This document shows positions 8,429 through 16,095 of a stretch of DNA of 32,634 nucleotides, piece by piece. Made by a program: the position numbers and the translations under genes. The DNA comes from DASQFQ01 sp038327685 (GTDB taxonomy: Bacteria; Actinomycetota; Thermoleophilia; Solirubrobacterales; Solirubrobacteraceae): assembly GCA_038327685.1 (NCBI GenBank), contig JBBQLH010000049.1, positions 1 through 32,634 of the forward strand, read 5' to 3'. Positions within the stretch are counted from its first letter, which is position 1; every line of letters begins with the position of its first letter. The notes beneath the pieces were generated by a model that was not told where the DNA came from, ran no database searches, and worked only from the letters and a program-made list of their open reading frames with translations.

Positions 8429-9666
8429 ACGATCGCCGTGATGTCGGCGCGGACCGTTTCCGGATCGCTCGAGCCGTCGACCACCTCCAGCCCCGGGATC
8501 CGCTCCGCGAGCCCCGCGTAGACGCGGCGCTCCGACTCCAGCTCATGGGGCAGGTTCTCCTGTTTGCGCGCGTAGGCGACATCGCCCGGAACGTCCAGGG
8601 CGACGCCGATGTGCGCGAGCGGAACCGCGTGACCGAGAAACCAGAAGTACGCCCGCTTGAGCGTGAGCCACGGCGGCTGTGCGGGCAGCCACGCCTCGTA
8701 GACGTAGCGGTCGAAGATCACGAGCCGCCCCCGCAGCTGGTGGTACTGCGCCAGCGCGTAGCCGCGCCAGATGCGGAGCGGCCGCCCCAGAATCTCGGCG
8801 AGCCGCCACGGTCGGCTGCCGCTGGCGCCTTTCCACAGGCCCATGTAGATGACGCGGGACTCGAACGGGAACGACCGCTGGAGCCCCGCCGCCACGGTCG
8901 ACTTACCGACGCCATTGGGGCCGAGCAGCGCGAGGTTGACTCCCCGTCGGCGCCGGAGCAGGAGCGGCTTGCGGGCCGTGAGGCGCGCGACCGCGACCGC
9001 CGCCCGAAGCCGCTCGGAGCGGGGCCTGCCACGGCCGAGCGCGGCGGCCAGTGGCGCGGCAAGCTGCTCGAGCGCGTGCCACTCGCCGGCACGCACGAGG
9101 TCGATGAAGCGCCCGGCGGGCCAGGAGGCGCCGGCCGTGGCGAGAGCGATGTGGGCGACGGGCGAGTCGTCAGCGGACGGCGCCAGCGCCTGCAAGCGGG
9201 CGCGGTAGTGGGGCGCGACGGCGTGCTTGGTGAGCAGGCAGTGGAGCAGCAGCAGCCAGAACGCATCGGCGTCGGCGGGTACCGCCATCGCGTCGTGCAG
9301 TTGGCGGCGGGCGAGCACCCGCTCGGCAACACCGGCCGGCCGCCACCCGTGGGGGTGTCGAAAGGCGACCGCGGTGACAACGTCGAGGAGCAGCCAGCGG
9401 TCGCTAGGCCGGTCGTAGCTGACGAGGAGCAGGTTGGGCGCCGCGGCCCAGCCGGGGAGCGCGACGAAGCCGCACTCCTCGGCCACCTCCCGAAGGGCCA
9501 CGGCGTGCGCCGGTGTGACCAGGACATCGACGTCGCCGGCCGGCGCCACGGGATCGGACGGGACCCTCAGCAACGACCACAACAGCCCGCGCTCCTGGAG
9601 CGCGCCGAACAGCCGCCGCAGCATCGGGTGCATCACGCGCTCTCTCAGGCCCATTGGGAATTCCAT
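8383..9666 (-). CDS. Two-domain protein: nucleotidyltransferase-like N-terminus and thymidylate-kinase-like P-loop C-terminus
   Basis: The protein has 427 residues. The N-terminal part contains GDVDVLV at about residues 44-50, the Asp-x-Asp of a nucleotidyltransferase-like fold (as in the putative nucleotidyltransferase family of polysaccharide clusters). From about residue 243 it has NLALLGPNGVGKSTVAAGL, a Walker A P-loop, then VIFDRYVYEAWL, resembling the DR(Y/F) motif of thymidylate kinases, and YARKQENLPHE in the lid region. In polysaccharide clusters this arrangement is seen in uncharacterised proteins. An alternative start is ATG 9654. It overlaps the APH gene by 46 bases and heads the reverse operon. 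Confidence 0.75.
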   Translation of the reverse strand: MEFPMGLRERVMHPMLRRLFGALQERGLLWSLLRVPSDPVAPAGDVDVLVTPAHAVALREVAEECGFVALPGWAAAPNLLLVSYDRPSDRWLLLDVVTAVAFRHPHGWRPAGVAERVLARRQLHDAMAVPADADAFWLLLLHCLLTKHAVAPHYRARLQALAPSADDSPVAHIALATAGASWPAGRFIDLVRAGEWHALEQLAAPLAAALGRGRPRSERLRAAVAVARLTARKPLLLRRRRGVNLALLGPNGVGKSTVAAGLQRSFPFESRVIYMGLWKGASGSRPWRLAEILGRPLRIWRGYALAQYHQLRGRLVIFDRYVYEAWLPAQPPWLTLKRAYFWFLGHAVPLAHIGVALDVPGDVAYARKQENLPHELESERRVYAGLAERIPGLEVVDGSSDPETVRADITAIVWRTLIRRWQGPRGS

Positions 9667-9729
9667 CGTGTCGGGCTACCGTAAGCGATGCCGCCGGTTC
9701 CTGGGCGCGTTCGTAACGCTGTGAGAGCC

Positions 9730-10539
9730 ATGACCCGATCGATGCCCCGGACACGACGCGCCGCAGCCGTCGCGGTCCTCGCGCTCGCGGTAGCGGGCGG
9801 TGCGCTGACGGCGGCGTCCTGCGAAGGCCGGCCCGACATCAAGCGATCGCCCTGGAAGCGGGTGTTCGTCGATGACTTCACGCGTGGCTTGGACCTCTCG
9901 GCGTGGGGCCGCTACTCCGGCCGGCCGGGCGGCGATCCGGGCGGCTGGTGGGCGCCTTCCCACGTCGTCGTGAAGAGCGGAATCCTTCGCCTCGAGACCT
10001 ATCGCGATCCGCGCTACGGCGGGCGCTGGGTGTCAGGCGGCCTCTCCAGCGCGCGCGCGCTGAAGCAGACGTACGGCAAGTACGAGGTCCGGTTTCGCAT
10101 GGACCACGGCAAGGGTGTCGCGGGAATCCTTCTGTTGTGGCCGGTCCGCGACGTGTGGCCTCCCGAGATCGACTTCGCCGAGAACGGGGGATTGACGAGC
10201 ACCCGTCGCAGCATGACCGCGTCGTTTCACTACGGCGCGGACAACCGGCAGATCCAGCGCACGGTCCACGCCGATTTCACGCGCTGGCACACGATCGGCA
10301 TGGAGTGGACCCCCGGCCGGCTCGTCTACACCCTCGACGGCCGCCGCTGGGGGGTAGTGCGAAGCCGCCGCGTCCCCGCTCAACCGATGGAGCTTGACCT
10401 GCAGACCCAGGCGGGGACGTGCGGGGACCGATACGCGCCATGTCCCGATTCGACCACCCCGGCGCGCGTAACCATGCAGATCGACCGAGTCGTCGCGTAC
10501 ACCGACAGTCGTGCCCGCACGACGGGGTCGGCACCCTGA
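9730..10539 (+). CDS. Secreted glycoside hydrolase family 16 protein
   Basis: From ATG 9730 the protein has 269 residues. It begins with Arg residues and a hydrophobic signal segment (AAVAVLALAVAGGALTAAS) ending in a Cys that could be a weak lipobox. The mature part starts with RVFVDDFTRGLDLSAW, as in GH16. KYEVRFRMDHGKGVAGILLLW precedes the catalytic ExDxxE motif PEIDFAE, with Glu146 as nucleophile, Asp148 and Glu151 as acid/base. Family members cleave beta-1,3/1,4-glucans or related polymers, so it may trim the exopolysaccharide. An upstream in-frame ATG at 9688 would give a 14-residue longer N-terminus. It is divergent from the reverse operon. Confidence 0.85.
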   Translation: MTRSMPRTRRAAAVAVLALAVAGGALTAASCEGRPDIKRSPWKRVFVDDFTRGLDLSAWGRYSGRPGGDPGGWWAPSHVVVKSGILRLETYRDPRYGGRWVSGGLSSARALKQTYGKYEVRFRMDHGKGVAGILLLWPVRDVWPPEIDFAENGGLTSTRRSMTASFHYGADNRQIQRTVHADFTRWHTIGMEWTPGRLVYTLDGRRWGVVRSRRVPAQPMELDLQTQAGTCGDRYAPCPDSTTPARVTMQIDRVVAYTDSRARTTGSAP

Positions 10540-10763
10540 CCGCGGGGGCCATGACCCAACTCTGGCCGAGCGAGTGCGTTCATACCTAGGTGGGAGAGGC
10601 GCCGCGGTCCCGGGATGGTCACGGACACCGGATCCGCTCTGCGCCCCTCCCATGCATAGCGTAATACCCCACGCATAGCGTAATACCAATTAATGGCTAA
10701 GGCTCGCGGCGTCGTCATTCGTGGTGCTGCCCGTCGCTGGTCGGCTATCTCGGACTCGGCCGC
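10540..10763. other. Convergent intergenic region with a direct repeat
   Basis: This stretch lies between the 3' ends of the GH16 gene and the methyltransferase gene. Its second half is clearly more AT-rich than the surroundings and contains a pair of identical 15-base repeats. No gene is visible. Confidence 0.5.
10654..10687. repeat. Direct repeat, two copies of a 15-mer
   Basis: GCATAGCGTAATACC occurs at 10654-10668 and again at 10673-10687, a 19-base period with a 4-base spacer. The sequence is AT-rich for this genome. Two repeats spaced about two helical turns apart would suit a tandem binding site, but the location is between two convergent gene ends. Confidence 0.8.
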
Positions 10764-11699
10764 TCACCGCCTGGTGCTGAGGACCAAGTCCTGGCTGAGG
10801 CCCGACCTTCGAGCGTGCTCTCGCCCGGACCACGTCCCGTAGTAGATGCCGCCCTCGGTCGAGAGCCCGCGCCGCTCGTAGACCTCGCGCACGTAATCCT
10901 CGTCATACCCGACCGCCAGCTCGGGGACCTTCGTGTCCACGACCGCGCACGGCCCCATCGGATGCTTGAATCGCATATCGCTCGCGCCGGCCTCCATGAG
11001 GCGCCGCGATTCCGGGTTGAGCAGCGAGTAGGTCGCGAAGCACCGGCCGCCGGGCTTGAGCGCCCGCGCGATCTCGTCCACATAGTGCTCCTTCTCGGCG
11101 GGGAGCATGTGGGTGAAGACGGAGGTCAGGACGACGAGGTCGAACGTGGCGTCCGGGTACGGCAGCCGGTAGTCCGTGGGACGGACGCGACCGCCGGGGT
11201 TGTACTCCCCGTTGACGACGTCCGCGAGCGTGAAGCGGAAGTTCGGATAACGGGGCGTGATGTTCTTCGCGCACCACTCGATGCCGGACGGCACGATGTC
11301 CAGGCCCTCGTAGCGCCCCTCCCGGCCCAGCTGGGACGTGAGCGCGACGGCGAGGCGTCCGATCCCGCAGCCGATGTCGAGTACGCACGAGGCGGGCGTG
11401 AGCCCGGCGACCTCGATCAGCCGCCGGACAAGCAGCTCGCCGCTGCTCTCGAAGTCCTCCACCGAGCCGACGAACATCTTCGACCGCGGAGGCACCATGG
11501 CGCGGCGCCGACCGACGGCCGTGTCGATGAGGTCCGCCGGGTACAGGTAGGCCGTCCGCAGCGCCCACCGTACGGGCCGGGGGATGGTAGGAAGGATGGT
11601 GCTCGTGAAGAGCGGCTGGTCGAGGAGATACCTCCTGACCGCATACAGGGAGTCCACGACCCGCCGCAGCGCGCCCGCGAGGATGCCGGTGCCGAGCAT
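10764..11699 (-). CDS. SAM-dependent methyltransferase (class I)
   Basis: The 311-residue protein has an N-terminal helical extension of about 100 residues. The Rossmann-type methyltransferase core follows: motif I VLDIGCGIGRLAVAL, then GLDIVPSGIEWC, the post-I/IV region FDLVVLTSVFTHML and RALKPGGRCFATYSLL. It is closest to the Methyltransf_11/25 type. These methylate small molecules or sugars; in this place an O-methylation of the polysaccharide is plausible but unproven. The start is ATG 11699. Upstream on the same strand there is only a short motif-free frame. Confidence 0.82.
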   Translation of the reverse strand: MLGTGILAGALRRVVDSLYAVRRYLLDQPLFTSTILPTIPRPVRWALRTAYLYPADLIDTAVGRRRAMVPPRSKMFVGSVEDFESSGELLVRRLIEVAGLTPASCVLDIGCGIGRLAVALTSQLGREGRYEGLDIVPSGIEWCAKNITPRYPNFRFTLADVVNGEYNPGGRVRPTDYRLPYPDATFDLVVLTSVFTHMLPAEKEHYVDEIARALKPGGRCFATYSLLNPESRRLMEAGASDMRFKHPMGPCAVVDTKVPELAVGYDEDYVREVYERRGLSTEGGIYYGTWSGREHARRSGLSQDLVLSTRR

Positions 11700-12427
11700 G
11701 CGGAAGGCAACGTCGCAGGCTCGGGCGGGCGGGTCAAGGGGAGCGCGCGCTGGGCGGCGACCGCGGCGGCGCTGCCCTGCCCTCGTCGGCGTGGCGAGTT
11801 CCTCGCCGGCCTGCTAGTGGAGGCGCGGGCCGCGTGACGCTGGGGGTGGACCGAGTGATCGCATACGCGTAGCGGCCCCGCGGCGGCTACGTACAGCGCC
11901 GAGGCAAGGAAGGCGACGGTGACGAGGAAATTGATCACTGCGCCGCGATCGTCGCCGCCCGGCGCGAGCGTCGCCCAGGGGGTAACCCTCGCTTCGCTCC
12001 CGGGATCGCCCTGATGCGCAGGCTCGGCGGGCTAAGGAGTGACGGCCGGCGTCGATGACTGTCCGACTCGCGGCTGCGCAAGACCATGGCTCGGCCCTCA
12101 TCACACCCGCAGCGCGATGCGTGGTCGTCCAGGCGGGTCGGTAGCTTCACCGAGGCGCCGTCGCCGAGCCGCGACGCACACGTCGACGGCGGGAACAAGC
12201 AGGGAACAAGCAACCATGGAACTCAACCGCCCTGAACGACCTTCAGCGACCACCGGATTCACGGGAGGAGCGGTCAACCGCTTGCAGTGACGCTCAACCA
12301 CGCGATCCGCGGACGGGGCCGGCCCCTGTCGCCTGCGTCGCGCGCCGTGTCCGAGTGCCGCTGCGCCAGGTCCCCGGTCGCACGACCGGCGCTTGGGCGG
12401 TTGAGCTTCGGGGCCGATGAGCAGATC
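11700..12427. other. Long stretch without a recognisable gene
   Basis: About 730 bases lack a convincing gene. On the reverse strand a frame starting at ATG 11938 begins with a hydrophobic, signal-like segment (MINFLVTVAFLASALYVAAA) but then turns into Arg/Ala-rich sequence overlapping the methyltransferase, so it may be the stub of a lost membrane protein. An 11-base tandem duplication (GGGAACAAGCA, 12191-12212) lies near the downstream end. The promoter of the HD-GYP gene should be here. Confidence 0.45.
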
Positions 12428-13900
12428 ATGGCCTTCTTCCTCCTGCGCTGGTGGTCGCCCTTCGTCGTGACGACCGGGGGAGCCTTGGCGGTCTTGTCGT
12501 TGGGCCCGGCGCGCGGCGTGGCTTGGGATGATCCGGAGTTGGCGTTCGTGATGGTGGTCGTGCTCACCGCGGCCTGCGCGGTGGGCGCCGCGCTGGTGCT
12601 CGCCGTCGGCTTGGTCCGGCGCCTACCCGAAGTGGCGCTGTTGGGGAGCTCCCTGTGGGTTGTGTCCCTGCTGCCGATGGCTCATGGGCTGTTGCTGCCC
12701 GGCCACCTGTACGGCCCGAACCCGGGCACCGTGGTCGCGGTGATGTTCGCGGTCCCCGCCGCGCTGCTCGCTGCCCTGCCGATCTTGCTCGACGGAACCA
12801 CCGCGGGCGTGTGGCTGGCCCGCCGATGGCGCGGATGGGCGGGCGCTTGGGCGGCGCTGGCCGTGGCGGGCGTCGCCGCGCTGCTGGTCTGGCCCGACCT
12901 GATCGCCGCGCCCGCGGGCGCGTGGACGACGGCGATCGTCACCGTGAGCCTCGGCGGGACCGCCGTGCTTTCGCTGCGCCACCTTCGCTTGTTCGCGATC
13001 GGGCGGCGGGCGGGCTCGCTGCTTGCCTCACTGGGCTTCATCGCCCCGGGCCTTGCCACGATCGCGTTCCTCGGCGCGGTGCCGCTGTCGCCCGGCTGGT
13101 GGCTGGCGCACCTCATCGATGGTGTCGGCGTGCTGTTCGCCGCCGGTGGGCTGCTCTGGGCGCATTGGCGCGACCGGTCGCTCGCTTTCGTCCTGCACCC
13201 GGTGCTGACACGAGAGCCGCTGGCCGCCCTCGAGCTCGGGCTGACGCCTCTGGTGCATGACTTCGTCGCCGCGCTCGAGCGCAAGGACGCGGTCACCCGC
13301 GAGCACGTCGTCCGCGTCGGCGAACTGGCGATGCGCGCCGGGCAGCGCGCCGGACTGGACGCCGTGGGACTGCGCGCGGTAGGCCTGGGCGGCCTGCTCC
13401 ACGACGTCGGCAAACTCGTGACCCCCGAGGCGATCCTGACCAAGCCCGGCGCACTCACCGAGCAGGAGCGCGTGGTGATCGAGCGTCACCCGGTCGACGG
13501 CGCGGCCATGCTCGCTCCCTACGCCCACCTCGCCGAGGTCGCGCCCGTCGTTCGCTCGCATCACGAGCGGCCCGACGGACGTGGCTATCCCGACGGGCTG
13601 GCAGGCGCCGAGATCCCGTTGGCCGCCTCGATCGTCAGCGTCGTCGATGCGTGGGACGCGATGGTCAGCGACCGGCCCTACCGCGCCGGCATGCCGCTCG
13701 ATCGTGCCCAAGCGATCCTCCGCGACGGCGCTGGAGCACAGTGGACCTCCTCCGCCGTGGACGCCGTGCTCTCCGAGCTGCGTGCCGGCGGGCCGGTCGT
13801 CCTGCCTCGCCTCGGGGCGGTCGGACGCGCGGTTAGCGCCGAAACGGCTGGACCCGCCGAGGACCTCGTCGACGCCTGCCTGCCCGTGCGCGCCGCCTAG
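12428..13900 (+). CDS. Membrane-anchored HD-GYP domain phosphodiesterase
   Basis: I placed the start at ATG 12428, giving 490 residues that begin directly with a membrane segment. A longer frame from 12287 adds a polar Arg-rich leader with no family look. About eight membrane helices fill residues 1-270. The cytoplasmic HD-GYP domain follows: LLHDVGK (His325, Asp326), the RHPVDGAAML helix, HHERPDGRGYPDGL (His378 with the GYP signature) and SIVSVVDAWDAM. HD-GYP proteins hydrolyse cyclic di-GMP or related cyclic dinucleotides; all metal ligands I can check are present. The N-terminal 30 residues are duplicated as a remnant at 15627-15716 on the other strand. Confidence 0.85.
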   Translation: MAFFLLRWWSPFVVTTGGALAVLSLGPARGVAWDDPELAFVMVVVLTAACAVGAALVLAVGLVRRLPEVALLGSSLWVVSLLPMAHGLLLPGHLYGPNPGTVVAVMFAVPAALLAALPILLDGTTAGVWLARRWRGWAGAWAALAVAGVAALLVWPDLIAAPAGAWTTAIVTVSLGGTAVLSLRHLRLFAIGRRAGSLLASLGFIAPGLATIAFLGAVPLSPGWWLAHLIDGVGVLFAAGGLLWAHWRDRSLAFVLHPVLTREPLAALELGLTPLVHDFVAALERKDAVTREHVVRVGELAMRAGQRAGLDAVGLRAVGLGGLLHDVGKLVTPEAILTKPGALTEQERVVIERHPVDGAAMLAPYAHLAEVAPVVRSHHERPDGRGYPDGLAGAEIPLAASIVSVVDAWDAMVSDRPYRAGMPLDRAQAILRDGAGAQWTSSAVDAVLSELRAGGPVVLPRLGAVGRAVSAETAGPAEDLVDACLPVRAA

Positions 13901-13938
13901 CGTGCTCGCGGGCGTCCCGGCAGGAGTACGCTGCTGTC

Positions 13939-14406
13939 ATGGCTGAAGCACCGGCGTACGTGTCGCGGGTACGGATCGAGCGGCTCGGCGGGCCTCAGCG
14001 GCTCGCTTACCTTCCGGCGGAGCAAGAGCCGGTGGCGTTTGGCGTGCACTCCGAGGTGGCCGAGCACTACGGCGTCACCCCTGAGCAATACCCGCCGCAC
14101 GCGACGACGCTTGATTACGTGGTCGCCGCCGCCGGCGGCTGACTGGCCGGCACGTTCGCCGGCGCGCTGGAAGCGCGTCACATCGACGTCGATCCCCAGC
14201 GCTACTCGGTCGAGGCGATCGGCGAGATCGTGCTGGACGAGAAGGTCCTGGTCATCCGACGCATCACCGTCCGCTACCGGCTCGCCGTCGCGGAGGACCG
14301 CCACGAGGAGGTCAAACGCGTGCACGGCTTCCACGCACGCTTCTGCCCGGTTGCCCGCAGCATCGAAGGCGCCATCGACGTACAGACCGAGCTCGAGCTG
14401 ATCTGA
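13939..14406 (+). CDS. OsmC-like peroxide/thiol protein with in-frame TGA at the catalytic Cys position (candidate selenoprotein)
   Basis: Reading from ATG 13939 gives 67 residues to TGA 14140-14142. The same frame continues without any shift for 87 more codons to TGA 14404. Together they form a 155-residue OsmC/Ohr-fold protein of normal length. The TGA falls after LDYVVAAAGG and before LAGTFAGALEA, where OsmC family members have GGC-L, the first redox Cys. The second redox Cys is present as FCPVARS (Cys136). OsmC proteins reduce organic peroxides using these two residues. A hairpin of SECIS-like geometry starts 18 bases after the TGA. A possible AGGAG ribosome site lies at 13922-13926. The alternative is a pseudogene with a TGC/TGT-to-TGA mutation, which matters because many genes after 15 kb are broken. 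No SelA, SelB, SelD or tRNA-Sec gene is in the window. Confidence 0.72.
14161..14179 (+). promoter_or_regulatory. Candidate bacterial SECIS hairpin
   Basis: GGCGCGCT (14161-14168) pairs with AGCGCGTC (14172-14179) over 8 base pairs, one of them G-U, closing a GGA triloop at 14169-14171. The loop begins after 26 intervening bases from the TGA at 14140-14142. Known bacterial SECIS elements lie just 3' of the UGA, with a small apical loop having G in its first positions. The geometry fits, but short stems are easy to find in DNA this GC-rich. A second hairpin (GCCGGC repeated around ACGTTC, 14146-14163) competes with it and sits too close to the TGA. Confidence 0.45.
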
Positions 14407-14552
14407 GCGGTCATCGCCGCTCGACTCCGAGCCGGAACTGTTGGCCGAGCGGTAGCCGCGCTGAACGCCGCGGGACGCGCGATCGGGGGGGACCGCCGGC
14501 GCGCTCTCTCCGAACCCTGTAACGCACGGTGGGCCGGGGAGACTCGGACCCT

Positions 14553-14960
14553 ATGGCGACCGACCCGATGCAGACGACGGCTGCTCGCCGACCCGGCGGG
14601 ATGACCGCCCTGAGGGCGGCACGGCTCGCGGCCGGGGCTGTCTTCGTGATCTTCGGGCTCGGCAAGTTCATCAACCATGCGGCCGAGCTCGCCTCGTTCA
14701 GGGTCTACGGGATCCCGTCAGCCGAGGTGATGGTCTACGCCATCGGGGTGCTCGAGGTTGCGGGAGGCCTTGCCTTGCTCGCGGGCGTGGCCATCGCTCC
14801 GGTGGCGCTCCTGATGGCGGGCAACATGGCGGTTGCGATTGTCGTGTCTGGCCTCGGCGAGGGCGAGGTCGTGCCGAGCCTGACGCTGGCGCCGGTGCTC
14901 CTGATCGTGATGGGCTTCCTGCTGTGGACGGAAACGCGTCGTGTGGGACGGCCGGGCTGA
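14553..14960 (+). CDS. DoxX family membrane protein
   Basis: From ATG 14553 the protein has 135 residues. A GGGGAG ribosome site at 14536-14541 favours this start over GTG 14529. It has four hydrophobic helices: AARLAAGAVFVIFGLGKFIN opens the first, followed by VMVYAIGVLEVAGGLALLAG, VALLMAGNMAVAIVV and LAPVLLIVMGFLLW. The FGLGKF after helix 1 and GxxEVxGG in helix 2 are typical of DoxX. Family members are linked to thiol and oxidative stress, which fits the OsmC-like neighbour upstream. The exact role is unknown. Confidence 0.82.
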   Translation: MATDPMQTTAARRPGGMTALRAARLAAGAVFVIFGLGKFINHAAELASFRVYGIPSAEVMVYAIGVLEVAGGLALLAGVAIAPVALLMAGNMAVAIVVSGLGEGEVVPSLTLAPVLLIVMGFLLWTETRRVGRPG

Positions 14961-15146
14961 CGGTGAGGCGCGACGCTGATCCTGGCGCCGCAGCCGGCTT
15001 GAACCGCCGCGAGGCGAGAGCGGGTGGGGCGAGCGTCCCGGCCGTCATCGCCGCTACGCCGGTGGCCAGCTCACCCACCCGGCCTCAGCCATGCTTTGGA
15101 AAGGTCGGCGTCGGCCCGGGACTCGGCGAATCCACCGAAGCGTTCC
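14961..15146. other. Intergenic stretch leading into gene remnants
   Basis: No reading frame with motifs is visible. It may contain the eroded 5' part of the sigma-factor remnant that follows. Confidence 0.35.
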
Positions 15147-15595
15147 GAAGGCGCTGAGGGGCGTTTGCTGCTGCTGGTCGAATCGCGGCGGGCCAGGCGA
15201 TCATCCAAGCGTGCCTGCGCCGGGATCAGACCGGCCTTTACCAGCTGCAGGCCGCGATCAACGCGGTGCATGCGGACGCCTCGACGCTCGGGCAGACCGA
15301 CGAGCCGCAGATCGTCGCCCTCTACGACCAACTGCTCGCGATCGCGCCCACGCCGGTCGTGGCCCTTAACCGCGCGATCGCCGTCGGCGAGGTCAAGGGG
15401 CCTGCCGCCGTGCTTGCGCTGGTCGACGAGCTGGACCTGGAGAGCTACCACCCGTTTCACGCCGCCCGGGCCGACCTGCTCCGGCGGCTCGGACGGCGAG
15501 ACGACGCGGCGGTCGCATACCGGCCCGCGGCCGAGCTGGCGCCAACCGGCGCCGAACGCGAGTTCTTGCGGCTCGGCGGTCGAGCCGCCCGCTGA
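15147..15595 (+). pseudogene. C-terminal remnant of an ECF42-type (DUF6596, TPR-like) sigma factor
   Basis: The frame ending at TGA 15593-15595 reads GLYQLQAAINAVHADA, then IVALYDQLLAIAPTPVVALNRAIAVGEV, then FHAARADLLRRLGRRDDAAVAY. This is the C-terminal helical extension of ECF42/SigJ-like sigma factors. The preceding piece GRLLLLVE, which should be followed by DQDRSRW in the family, is in another frame near 15160. A frameshift and a small deletion therefore separate them. The DNA-binding sigma-2 and sigma-4 domains are missing, so it cannot work as a sigma factor. It is the first of several adjacent remnants. Confidence 0.75.
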
Positions 15596-15626
15596 AGGTC
15601 ACCTCAGTCGACCTCGCGCACTTGAT

Positions 15627-15716
15627 GCGTCGGGCGTCCGAAAGTGACAGGACCGCCAGCGCCCCGCCTGACAGCGCCACGAAGGGGACCCACCAGCGAC
15701 ATGCGAAACGACCCAT
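15627..15716 (-). pseudogene. Remnant copy of the N-terminus of the HD-GYP membrane protein
   Basis: Starting at ATG 15716 on the reverse strand, the first 30 codons read MGRFACRWWVPFVALSGG followed by ALAVLSLSDARR. The HD-GYP gene at 12428 starts MAFFLLRWWSPFVVTTGG followed by ALAVLSLGPARG. RWW-PFV and GGALAVLSL are shared, in the same spacing and from the same start position. After residue 30 the similarity stops and the frame runs antisense through the sigma-factor remnant. It is a truncated paralogue or duplicated fragment. Confidence 0.65.
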
Positions 15717-15990
15717 ACGACGAGGTGGACCGGGCGATCGTGTCCGCGCAGACCGGTGGCTTTGCGCGCCTCGTGGGAAACCCGAGGGGTCGGCTGGTCG
15801 GCGCGGCGATCGTCGGCCCCGCCGCCGGCGAGTCGATCGCCGAGCTGACGCCTGGATCGCGACCGGCGCGAAGCTCTCGGCGGTCTCCCGGATGATCCAC
15901 GCGTACCCGACGTTCGCCGAGGGCGCGGCGCGGGCGGCCGACGCCCGCGCGCTGGAGCAGCTGGGCGATGCGAGGGCGCGGCGCGCGGCG
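15702..15990 (+). pseudogene. C-terminal remnant of a mercuric-reductase-like pyridine nucleotide disulfide oxidoreductase
   Basis: One frame reads YDEVDRAIVSAQTGGFARLV, then RLVGAAIVGPAAGESIAEL. After a single-base shift near 15855 another frame continues WIATGAKLSAVSRMIHAYPTFAEG. Joined, these are the start and end of the dimerisation domain of MerA/lipoamide-dehydrogenase-like flavoproteins, including the His of the HAYPT motif used in catalysis. The FAD and NAD domains are missing. The protein family often partners a TVP38-like membrane domain in clusters like the one downstream, which is recollection and not visible here. Confidence 0.75.
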
Positions 15991-16095
15991 CGCTGCGCGC
16001 TGGGTTCGCGGTCGCGCGGGCGCTGGCGCGCGCGAGGTGACGATGCGCAGGGACGGCGGTCGGGCGGGGTGCGGCGGCGAGGGTCGGGCGCGCCC

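Noticed and set aside
8305..9684. Forward open frame of 459 codons opposite the nucleotidyltransferase-kinase gene
   Set aside because: Rich in Arg, Pro and Gln without any domain, while the reverse strand has a clear Walker A motif and kinase-like signature.
10654..10687. Possible CRISPR repeats
   Set aside because: Only two 15-base copies with a 4-base spacer, far from CRISPR repeat and spacer lengths, and no cas genes nearby.
14146..14163. Hairpin GCCGGC-ACGTTC-GCCGGC directly after the TGA as the SECIS element
   Set aside because: It starts three bases after the TGA and its loop lies closer than bacterial SECIS loops usually do. The stem at 14161-14179 fits better.
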